Source: JAYSSF01 sp043720715 (lineage in GTDB: Bacteria; Patescibacteriota; Gracilibacteria; Absconditabacterales; Absconditicoccaceae). From it: DNA of 12,309 nt. The notes below the pieces were generated by a model. The model was not told the origin of the DNA and made no database searches. It was given only the letters and a program-made list of their open reading frames with translations. Both the position numbers and the translations under genes were made by a program. Position 1 is the stretch's first letter, and the number at the start of each line of letters is the position of its first letter. Shown here in pieces: positions 7,062-12,309 of the stretch. Where the stretch lies: assembly GCA_043720715.1 (NCBI GenBank), contig JAYSSF010000086.1, positions 1-12,309 on the forward strand. Reading direction: 5' to 3'.

Positions 7062-7134
7062 TGATCCCAGATGGACTCGAACCATCAACCTCTAGCTTAG
7101 AAGGCTATTGCTCTATCCATTGAGCTATGGGATC
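7062..7134 (-). tRNA. tRNA-Arg (UCU)
   Basis: 73-nt tRNA with acceptor stem GATCCCA/TGGGATC, anticodon loop CTTCTAA (anticodon UCU, reads AGA/AGG) and T-arm GATGG-TTCGAGT-CCATC. The outermost anticodon-stem pair is an A-G mismatch. Discriminator A, no encoded CCA. AGA is a common arginine codon in the neighbouring ribosomal-protein genes. Confidence 0.95.
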
Positions 7135-7196
7135 GTATGAACAATTGATACACGATACATTTAAAGAACGATTAATACTTATTATATACATGAAAA

Positions 7197-7269
7197 TGGA
7201 CCCTAGCGGATTCGAACCGCTCACCTCCTCGGTGCAAACGAGGCGCTCTACCAAATAAGCTAAGGGCCC
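7197..7269 (-). tRNA. tRNA-Ala (UGC)
   Basis: 73-nt tRNA. Acceptor stem GGGCCCT/AGGGTCC contains the G3-U70 pair that defines alanine identity; anticodon loop TTTGCAC gives UGC between a perfect CCTCG/CGAGG stem. T-arm AGCGG-TTCGAAT-CCGCT. Discriminator A, no encoded CCA. Confidence 0.96.
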
Positions 7270-7291
7270 ATAAAAAGTATGTATATAGATT

Positions 7292-7374
7292 TGGGAAGAG
7301 TAGGATTCGAACCTACGTACCCTTGCGGGAGCGGATTTACAGTCCGCCGCATTTAACCACTCTGCCATCTGCCC
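7292..7374 (-). tRNA. tRNA-Tyr (GUA)
   Basis: 83-nt class II tRNA with long variable arm. Anticodon loop CTGTAAA gives GUA; T-arm GTAGG-TTCGAAT-CCTAC. The acceptor stem GGGCAGA/TCTTCCC has a C-U mismatch at position 4:69. Discriminator A, no encoded CCA. It lies 22 nt before tRNA-Ala. Confidence 0.94.
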
Positions 7375-7405
7375 AATAAAATGCGATTTTAAACTACTTA
7401 AGATA

Positions 7406-7479
7406 AGCAAGCAACGGGACTCGAACCCGTACAGGCAGAGCTGAAGTCTGCCATGCTACACCAATTACATCATGCCTGC
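7406..7479 (-). tRNA. tRNA-Gly (UCA), the UGA-decoding glycine tRNA
   Basis: 74-nt tRNA. The anticodon stem GCAGA/TCTGC carries loop CTTCAGC, so the anticodon is UCA (plus-strand 7442-7444) and pairs with UGA. Glycine identity bases are present: G1-C72, C2-G71, C35 and discriminator U73. Acceptor stem GCAGGCA/TGCTTGC, D-stem ATGT/GCAT with GG in the D-loop, T-arm ACGGG-TTCGAGT-CCCGT, four-base variable loop. No encoded CCA. Length and 7-bp acceptor / 5-bp T stem exclude selenocysteine tRNA; A73 expected of bacterial tryptophan... instead U73 argues against tryptophan. It is the first gene of the minus-strand translation block and supplies the decoding for all in-frame UGA codons here. Confidence 0.95.
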
Positions 7480-7541
7480 AAATATTGGCGGTGCAGTGTG
7501 TAGTAGTAATGATTATCCAACTAAAATCAAGTCAAAGTTCC

Positions 7542-7570
7542 ATTAAAGTTTCTATCAATTTAGCTTGCAA
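7542..7570 (-). promoter_or_regulatory. Candidate promoter for the tRNA/infC block
   Basis: Minus strand TTGCAA (7565-7570), 17-nt spacer, TTTAAT (7542-7547). It would start transcription about 55 nt before tRNA-Gly(UCA). The -35 hexamer is a palindrome and is also usable on the plus strand. Confidence 0.4.
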
Positions 7571-7594
7571 CTGTGGTCGTTTTTTACATTATAC
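7565..7594 (+). promoter_or_regulatory. Candidate promoter for the winged-helix regulator
   Basis: Plus strand TTGCAA (7565-7570), 18-nt spacer, TTATAC (7589-7594), with the ATG at 7618 about 17 nt beyond the expected start of transcription. It shares its -35 hexamer with the divergent promoter, so a protein bound there would affect both directions. Confidence 0.4.
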
Positions 7595-7617
7595 GACTAG
7601 TAATTCACAAAAATCGT

Positions 7618-8160
7618 ATGAATCTGGAAAAGTTCCTTGGGAGTAAGACTAAATCTGACATCATCAAGTATCTCGTGTTCAAGAGACAGTGAGTCTCCAT
7701 GAGGGCTCTCGAGCAAGAACTCGATCGAACTTTCCCCGCAATCAAAAAACAGATCGACTCCCTCGAAGAGTCAGACATTCTTATTATCAATAAACATGCT
7801 CAAGCTTGGGCTATTGAGCTGGATCCTCTCGTAGCTCCCATGATCACACAGATGGTGATGCTCACACTCAAGCAGTCCTGCGATAAACTCATCTCTACTT
7901 ATGATAGTATGATTGGTAACTGCTATTATGGTAGATTGTTCGGGCTTGATATTGAGCAAGATCTCGTAGTACTCTACAAACATAGCGACCCCCAGTACCT
8001 CGAACAAATCAAAAAAGAACTCGACACAATCTTACATAGCTTCTTCATTGATCACGCAAGTGTAGTGTTTATGAGCGAGGATGAGTTCCGCAAGAGAATC
8101 AATGTGTCTGACAAATTCGCGTTGAATATTGTGAGAGCTCAGGCTGGAAATAAGTCATAG
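7618..8160 (+). CDS. Winged-helix regulator with possible degenerate nucleotidyltransferase domain
   Basis: 180 residues. Residues 1 to about 55 ('KFLGSKTKSDIIKYLVFKRQ', then 'MRALEQELDRTFPAIKKQID') look like a winged helix-turn-helix with recognition helix near 37-52. The rest resembles the C-terminal nucleotidyltransferase-like part seen in some archaeal and CPR regulators: 'YYGRLFGLDIEQDLVVLY' (about 104-120) sits where a GS..G....DSDxD motif would be, but the catalytic residues are missing, followed by 'FMSEDEFRKRIN'. An in-frame TGA (7690-7692, residue 25) would cut off the HTH under the standard code. It is transcribed away from tRNA-Gly(UCA). DNA-binding role is inferred; the second domain is tentative. 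Confidence 0.65.
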
Positions 8161-8181
8161 GTCATAGGTCAAAGGTTATAA
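8154..8181 (+). repeat. Degenerating tandem heptamer
   Basis: GTCATAG, GTCATAG, GTCAAAG, GTTATAA: four consecutive 7-mers beginning in the last codons of the regulator gene (the TAG stop is inside the first copy). The last copy supplies a TATAAT (8177-8182) that could serve as a -10 box for the next gene, but no matching -35 is seen. Confidence 0.5.
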
Positions 8182-8189
8182 TTTTTTTA

Positions 8190-8241
8190 AAACCTATTTT
8201 AAACCTATCTTCCACCCATTTTTACCATATCTTAAACCTAT
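8190..8241 (+). repeat. Three phased AAACCTAT repeats upstream of the SseB-like gene
   Basis: AAACCTAT occurs at 8190-8197, 8201-8208 and 8234-8241, that is 11 and 33 nt apart, about one and three helical turns. The third copy ends 5 nt before the ATG at 8247. Copies face the same side of the helix, as repeated protein-binding sites do. Possibly operators; no protein is known. Confidence 0.4.
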
Positions 8242-8246
8242 TATCA

Positions 8247-8612
8247 ATGAATATCTCTTCCTTCCTCGACATCGTAATCCCTACCAATACTATCTACGCA
8301 CTTATCAACGACGAAGATGACTTCGCCCAAATCGAATCCGAACAGTCAGAACAATCAGATGGTAGCCCATGCATGGTACAACTCCTGTTTACCGATGAGC
8401 AAGCATGTAAAAACCTGACCAATCTCCAGTTTACCTCATACAAACCTACACCACTACCAATCAGCGAAGTCATGGAGTTTCTGATTGCAATCGATGAGTC
8501 TGGTGGTCTGGTCATGCTCAACCCCACCGCAGATATGAATGAGCCAGAATACGAACCAATCGACCTCTACAACACAATTGGAGGTAAGTTAGGACTATTT
8601 GAAGATGAGTAG
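8247..8612 (+). CDS. Small acidic protein, SseB N-terminal-domain-like
   Basis: 121-residue acidic protein with an acidic end (GLFEDE). The arrangement 'VQLLFTDEQACKNL', then 'PLPISEVMEFLIAIDESG' and 'GLVMLNPTAD' resembles the SseB N-terminal domain pattern (FT-x-E, a helix, then GLVLNP). A Ser/Glu/Gln-rich loop (about 29-38) precedes it. SseB-domain proteins are poorly characterised, so no biochemical role is claimed. No internal UGA, unlike most accessory genes here. It may be co-transcribed with the upstream regulator (86 nt gap) and converges with the next gene, with 7 nt between stop codons. Confidence 0.55.
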   Translation: MNISSFLDIVIPTNTIYALINDEDDFAQIESEQSEQSDGSPCMVQLLFTDEQACKNLTNLQFTSYKPTPLPISEVMEFLIAIDESGGLVMLNPTADMNEPEYEPIDLYNTIGGKLGLFEDE

Positions 8613-8650
8613 AAATACACTAACTCCCACCAAAAATACTTAGTATTTCT
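8611..8650. terminator. Inverted repeat at the convergent gene junction
   Basis: AGAAATAC (8611-8618) pairs with GTATTTCT (8643-8650), and a nested palindrome AAATACT-T-AGTATTT lies at 8634-8648. It spans the ends of two converging genes and might stop or stabilise both transcripts, but stems are AT-rich and no strong T-run follows, so termination is only possible. Confidence 0.25.
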
Positions 8651-9783
8651 GAAGCTTTTAATCAAACCCTATCTAAGATATCCTTTCCCGATAAGTTATC
8701 TTTAAAATTTGCTTGATTAGTTTCTGTACCGAGAGTTATATCTTTAGTCTGTGCAGGATTCTCTTCTGGTTTTTTACCTATTCACAACAACGAGCCAAGA
8801 ATCTTAGCAGAAATTATAGATCAAATAACATTACTAGCGATATCGGTTACTCATTTTGTAGCAGATCCAATTTGATCACCAACACTGAGTCTTTTGTTTT
8901 GAATCGCAAGTTCATTATTTGCCTTACTAGCTGCGCTACGATCCTTATACACATATACTCTAGTTTTGGTCTTGTCTCAATTTTTATCATAACGATACAT
9001 ATATATCTCAGGAGCTCATATTGAATCTACCAGTATGCCTCAATATTCATTTCTTTGAATCTCAAGATATGAGGTCTCATTATCACAAACAGAAAATCAA
9101 TTATTTTTAATTGTTGTTTTTTTACTCATGTTATTGGTTACAGAAGATACATCAGCTGATCAAACAAATATCTCTTCGGAAGACTGATCTCGATATCAAA
9201 CACAATTTTCTCAGCTGTCCTTAGGAGATTTTATTTTATTTTTGCCATAAAGCTTTATAGTCTTGGCAAGTTCTGTATTATTAAAATTTAAACTAGAAAT
9301 TTGTTCTAGTTGATTGTATATCATATTACTCTTCCTACAAAGTAAATCATATAACACATCAAACTCAATCTTTCAAGCAATCATAAAGCGATCCTCATGA
9401 TATGAATCAGTGATAAATTCATACTCTGAGCGTTTTATAAGATTGAGATATCATTCATAGCTATCGCATACATTACCGCCTTTTTGTGCAAAAAGAAGGA
9501 AATTTAAAATCTTAGGAGTATTAAATAATAACTTCTGAAAATCTCACTCAAATAAATGAAATATATCAATTGCCCTATCCTCTTCTTGTTTCTTCTTTTC
9601 CCTTTTTGCAGCTAGCATAAGATCAGTAGGTCAACCTTTATTATTATCTTTCTCTGGGAGAGCAACAACATCTACTTCTTTTTTAACAGTAGCATCCAAA
9701 ATAGTAGACTCGACTTTAGTCTGCCTAGACTGACCATTTTTTGGTTTATCTTTATCATCGTCACCAAGTTTTTCAAAAGACAT
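8620..9783 (-). CDS. Hypothetical protein, 387 aa, intact only under code 25
   Basis: Not recognised. Starts 'MSFEKLGDDDKDKPKNG' and ends 'SEILSIFGGS' with TAG. Residues 1-70 are highly charged and lysine/glutamate-rich, probably disordered; 71-180 look helical ('FQKLLFNTPKILNFLLF'); 195-280 look beta-rich ('YLEIQRNEY', 'EIYMYRYDKNGDKTKTRVYV'); 305-336 is a Gly/Ser/Ile-rich weakly hydrophobic segment ('VIGSIISAKILGSLLGIG') that could touch a membrane or pack as an amphipathic hairpin. No signal peptide. Fifteen in-frame TGA codons (including residues 51, 80, 111, 137, 191, 196) about equal the GGN glycine codons, so the standard code shows no ORF. It has its own promoter (9817-9845) and stands alone. 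Confidence 0.8.
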
Positions 9784-9816
9784 TATATAGATACTTAAAG
9801 ATGTAAAACATAACTA

Positions 9817-9845
9817 ATTATATCTATCAAAGCTAAAAAATGCAA
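9817..9845 (-). promoter_or_regulatory. Promoter for the 387-aa gene
   Basis: Minus-strand TTGCAT (9840-9845), 17-nt spacer, TATAAT (9817-9822). The expected transcription start is about 27 nt before the ATG at 9783, the same geometry as the other accessory promoters in this window. Confidence 0.7.
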
Positions 9846-9876
9846 AACAAAAAATCCTCACATCTCTACAAGAATT

Positions 9877-10143
9877 TTATCCATACAATTGACTATGGGT
9901 TCAGACCCTGACGAGTTCTACCAATTCATAGTCTCCATTGATATCTCTAAAGTGGATTCTATAGTCTCCTGTCACATTAATCGACCTCAGTCATTGTAAT
10001 CTACCGCTCAGAGCATGATTATTGAGTAGCTGATGAAATGGATCAGAGATAAAGCTCATAATAGTATCATCTACTTTGAATTGTATCTTTATATCCAAAT
10101 TACGGTATGATTTAATGAATGATTTATGCTGCAGTAATTTCAT
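9877..10143 (-). CDS. YafQ/RelE-family toxin
   Basis: 88-residue basic protein of the RelE/ParE fold, by family a ribosome-dependent mRNA endonuclease. The C-terminal half 'LSGRLQGLRSINVTGDYRIH' and terminal 'LVELVRVGTHSQLYG' match the YafQ pattern 'LxGxWKGYRDxHVxPDW...RxGTHxxLF'. By alignment with E. coli YafQ, H43, D60, R79 and H83 keep active-site positions H50, D67, R83 and H87, but the H63 position is Asn56 and the terminal Phe is Tyr87, so activity may be altered. Two in-frame TGA codons give G51 (9991-9993) and G81 (9901-9903). The start overlaps the upstream antitoxin stop by one base (TAATG), as in coupled toxin-antitoxin operons. Confidence 0.85.
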
Positions 10144-10361
10144 TATGCACCAGTTTTTAAACTCGTAAAGAAATTATTATATTGTGCTGGATCAGACATA
10201 TCATATACTATGTCTCACTTATCAGACAAGTATTCCTGACTATTGATATATAAATCTTTATCATCAATAAAATCCACGAGAACCTCTTTGTTCTCTACTA
10301 ATCTCTGACCAAGCTTGATGATAAAGCTAGCGAGCGTATCTGATGTTACTGTATGAACCAT
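10143..10361 (-). CDS. Putative antitoxin partner of the YafQ-like toxin
   Basis: 72-residue protein encoded immediately before the toxin with a one-base overlap. It begins 'MVHTVTSDTLASFIIKLGQR' and ends 'NNFFTSLKTGA'; it is acidic in the middle ('VDFIDDKDLY'), with one in-frame TGA (residue 49, 10215-10217). The role comes from position and size: the antitoxin normally comes first, is small and neutralises the toxin. I do not recognise its family: no clear RelB/DinJ ribbon-helix-helix, Phd or Xre motif is visible. Promoter at 10391-10418. Confidence 0.7.
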
Positions 10362-10390
10362 AATAATAAGAAAAAACTAAATCTATAAAT

Positions 10391-10418
10391 ATTATAATCT
10401 CCTATTACACAAATTCAA
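10391..10418 (-). promoter_or_regulatory. Promoter of the toxin-antitoxin operon
   Basis: Minus-strand TTGAAT (10413-10418), 16-nt spacer, TATAAT (10391-10396). Expected transcription start is about 23 nt upstream of the antitoxin ATG. The spacer begins right after the stop codon of the TPM-domain gene (10425), so the operon is independent of it. Confidence 0.7.
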
Positions 10419-10424
10419 GTCATT

Positions 10425-11399
10425 TTAATCCCCCGCTCCTCATCCACCAAAACTCCCTCAACCTCCACTTCGTCATCCGCCTCAGCCAAATCATCATCAG
10501 AAACCTCATCCTCCAAATCATCCTGACCAGCCACGATCACGATACATCTCGTTTTTGACCGATTGCCAGAAGTTGGGTGAGATCGCACGACTGTATGATC
10601 ACAGTGCTCCCATCACAAATCCTACCACCCATGATATAATCACAAAGCTCACAAAGCCGACCATCACTGCAGCGAAGAACATCAAAAATCACAATACCCA
10701 TGAGTATGGTCAGAATCCTGACTTATCCTTGAGTTCAGCGAGTTGTGATTGAGTCTCCTCACCGTTCCAGTAGTCTCACAGCTTACTACCGATATATCCA
10801 CCTCGTCCCACCAGTCCCACAGCGATAAACAGCGCAAAGAATCCTAGACTCTCCAGCCATCACGTCTGTCTAAGTGTATCAGGCATCTGTCAGGGCTCAA
10901 GATATTGTGGGATCACACGATACCACGCCTGCACTGCTCCAGCGATATCTCACTGATTCACGAGTGGGCGGATGTCACGCTCTAAGATCTGACGTGCGAG
11001 GATGTCTGGTAACACTCACTCCAGTCCATATCATACCATGATTCTCAGCTTCTTCTCGTCTTTGGCAATCACCAGCAGGAGTCAGTTATTGAGCTTGCGT
11101 TGACCAATACCATTGCCACGACCGATCTGTAGGGCGATATCATACAACTCATGACCCTGACGATCAGGGATGATGACTGTCGCCACTTGAGCTCACTGGT
11201 ATCATGATTCCAGCGCTACTGATGCTGTATTAAAATACTCTAACTCTCCCGCCGTCAGCGTATTGGTATAGTCTACTACTGGTGCTGCCATCGGCGGCAG
11301 ATTCATCACATCGAGATTCTGTGTATGACCAAATCCGATCAGTCCGAAGACTGAAATAATAATTGCAATAAAAAAACGTGAGATACTATATTTCATCAT
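10425..11399 (-). CDS. TPM-domain membrane protein with glycine-rich tail (YgcG/YdjH-like)
   Basis: 324 residues. Residues 1-27 are a signal peptide or anchor (hydrophobic 9-24). The TPM domain (about 40-165) shows 'PVVDYTNTLTAGELEYF', 'VATVIIPDRQG', 'NNGLLLVIAKDEKKLRIMVG' and 'YGLEGVLPD', the usual family order. Two membrane stretches follow (about 183-200 and 234-268), then a tail of mostly Gly with Phe/Ser (292-324) typical of YgcG proteins. There are 21 in-frame TGA codons; nine are in the tail, three of them consecutive (plus-strand 10491-10499). ATG 11399 (or 11396) is chosen over an upstream TTG at 11411. Downstream partner of lemA, a common envelope-associated pair of unsettled function; some TPM proteins show phosphatase activity. 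Confidence 0.88.
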
Positions 11400-11418
11400 A
11401 GCATAATGCAAAATTTGC

Positions 11419-11468
11419 GTAGGAGCAGATCGATAATCTGCCCGGATGGGTTATTGACCCACCCCTAC
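11419..11468. repeat. Y-shaped palindromic element between lemA and the TPM gene
   Basis: Fifty bases fold as a three-way junction. Outer stem GTAGG/CCTAC (11419-11423 with 11464-11468) encloses two hairpins: GCAGAT-CGATA-ATCTGC (11425-11441) and TGGGT-TATTG-ACCCA (11447-11461). The form resembles the 'GTAGGGGC...' palindromic intergenic repeats dispersed in many bacterial genomes, so it may be a small REP/MITE-like element; it could also be an RNA structure that tunes lemA-TPM expression. No terminating T-run. Confidence 0.6.
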
Positions 11469-11473
11469 AACAG

Positions 11474-12070
11474 CTATTCCAACAATTTATCTACATTTGG
11501 CACTTCCTTGATCGGCTTATCGGCTGGAGGAGTAACCAATTGTTTTGCGCTAAATCAAAACAGTTGCGCATAAAATCTATCAGGCATTCTGACTAAACTC
11601 GTGTTATATGCCGTTGCTGCATCATTATAGTCTTTGATTGATGTTCTGATACGATTTTCTGTACCTTCTAGCTCGGTAAATAGCGCTGTAAACTGTATGT
11701 CTGCCTTGAGCTGTGGATATGATTCTGCGATTGCTTTGACACTTGCCATGGTACCACCCAAGATTCTCGAGAAGTCTGGACTCTGAGCATCACCATCCTT
11801 GACCATCTGAGCAAGGATTTCCAAGTTTTTGGTAGCTTCATTACGAGCATTGATCACTGCCACGAGCGTACCAGACTCATACTGTGCATATTTCTTGACG
11901 ACAGCAGCCAACTGTGGGATCAAGTCAGCACGGCGCTCATACATACTCTGCATCTGAGCATATGAGTTATCTAGTACTGGTCCAGCACTAATTCTACTGT
12001 TATAAAATCCGAATGCACTAATTGCCACATATACCAGTGCTGCGAGTACTACCCATCACAAATTTTTCAT
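11474..12070 (-). CDS. lemA: LemA family membrane protein
   Basis: 198-residue LemA protein: a short N-terminal membrane anchor (about residues 5-20, 'WVVLAALVYVAISAF') followed by an exported helical bundle. 'YNSRISAGPVLDNSYAQMQS' and 'YERRADLIPQLAAVVKKYA' (44-62) are the LemA hallmark, and 'RMPDRFYAQLF-x-FSAKQ' near the end is also typical. Two in-frame TGA codons, at residue 5 and residue 172 (11555-11557), the latter at the family's 'LFGF' glycine. Homology carries the start to the ATG at 12070. Family function is unresolved; lemA genes are frequently paired with TPM genes as here (74 nt apart). Confidence 0.93.
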
Positions 12071-12309
12071 CAGTTAATAATATAATAATAAATAAAATCG
12101 AACAACGTGAATACCCGATGAGGATATAGCTCAACTATGAGAGTTTCAACGATAAAATCAAGAGGATCTCTATTCTATAGTCAATAATGTGGTACATGGA
12201 AAACTATCTCTACTTAAGGAAACGATGATTAACCCATAGTACCCACCCTATTCTAAATATCAACCATATTTTCAGTCTATTTCACTAGTTTGAATCTCCA
12301 GTTAGGAGA
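12071..12309 (-). promoter_or_regulatory. Non-coding region upstream of lemA with candidate promoters
   Basis: No convincing gene on either strand, even with UGA read as Gly. Two candidate minus-strand promoters: TTGTTC (12100-12105), 17 nt, TATTAT (12077-12082), which would start transcription at about the lemA ATG, implying a leaderless message; and TTGATA (12258-12263), 16 nt, TACTAT (12236-12241), implying a leader of about 160 nt. Neither is strong. The sequence just upstream of the ATG is almost all A and T. Confidence 0.3.

Noticed and set aside
7105..7410. 101-codon open frame on the minus strand
   Set aside because: It runs across three tRNA genes (Arg, Ala, Tyr) and spacers; it is a by-product of their sequence.
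7406..7479. tRNA with UCA anticodon as selenocysteine tRNA or a tryptophan UGA suppressor
   Set aside because: Length 74 with a normal acceptor/T-arm excludes tRNA-Sec; U73 with G1-C72 and C2-G71 is the glycine set, and UGA sites align with glycine rather than tryptophan.
8713..9024. Plus-strand open frame of 103 codons
   Set aside because: Antisense to the 387-aa gene, which has a better promoter, uses both UGA and GGN for glycine and spans the whole interval.
10555..10752. Plus-strand open frame
   Set aside because: Antisense shadow of the TPM-domain gene, which is continuous under code 25.
1..12309. CRISPR array, insertion sequence, rRNA or prophage genes
   Set aside because: No regularly spaced repeats with spacers, no transposase or integrase, no rRNA and no phage structural genes were seen on either strand.

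Overview
The window is chromosomal DNA of a bacterium that reads UGA as glycine (genetic code 25), so it belongs to the Gracilibacteria/Absconditabacteria (BD1-5/SR1) side of the Candidate Phyla Radiation. The evidence is internal. Many conserved genes carry in-frame TGA exactly where the family has glycine (S13 'HAM-UGA-LPVRG', L36 'RRR-UGA-VV', S4 'PGQH-UGA', L17, S9, RpoA, IF-1, IF-3). A tRNA gene with anticodon UCA and glycine identity bases lies at 7406-7479. Read with the standard code, infC, a 387-codon gene and a YgcG-type gene look like rubble; read with UGA=Gly they are intact.

Layout. Positions 298-7479 (minus strand) hold one dense block of translation genes. In transcription order it runs: tRNA-Gly(UCA), Tyr, Ala, Arg, Glu, infC, rpmI, rplT, tRNA-Leu, an S21-like gene, rplU, infA, rpmJ, rpsM, rpsK, rpsD, rpoA, rplQ, rplM, rpsI, then an intrinsic terminator at 273-294. 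This joins the classical infC-rpmI-rplT unit to the distal alpha operon plus rplM-rpsI, with rplU in front of infA where secY-adk-map usually sits. Just past the terminator a perfect consensus promoter drives a small unknown ORF (36-205).

Plus-strand genes occupy 7618-8612: a winged-helix regulator fused to what looks like a degenerate nucleotidyltransferase domain, divergent from the tRNA-Gly(UCA) cluster, followed by a small acidic SseB-like protein. Minus-strand accessory genes follow: a 387-aa protein of unknown function (8620-9783), a type II toxin-antitoxin pair with a YafQ/RelE-like toxin (9877-10361), and a lemA plus YgcG/TPM-domain pair of envelope genes (10425-12070) separated by a folded palindromic element. 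The last 240 bases hold only candidate promoter sequence.

Gene expression. No gene inspected has a Shine-Dalgarno sequence in front of its start; leaders are short and AT-rich. Candidate sigma70-type promoters are recognisable in front of several units. UGA is rare or absent in ribosomal protein genes (0-3 per gene) but common in infC (9), the unknown 387-aa gene (15) and the YgcG-type gene (21, including three consecutive UGA codons). All six tRNA genes lack an encoded CCA end. Everything functional here is by reading and family recall; no search was run.
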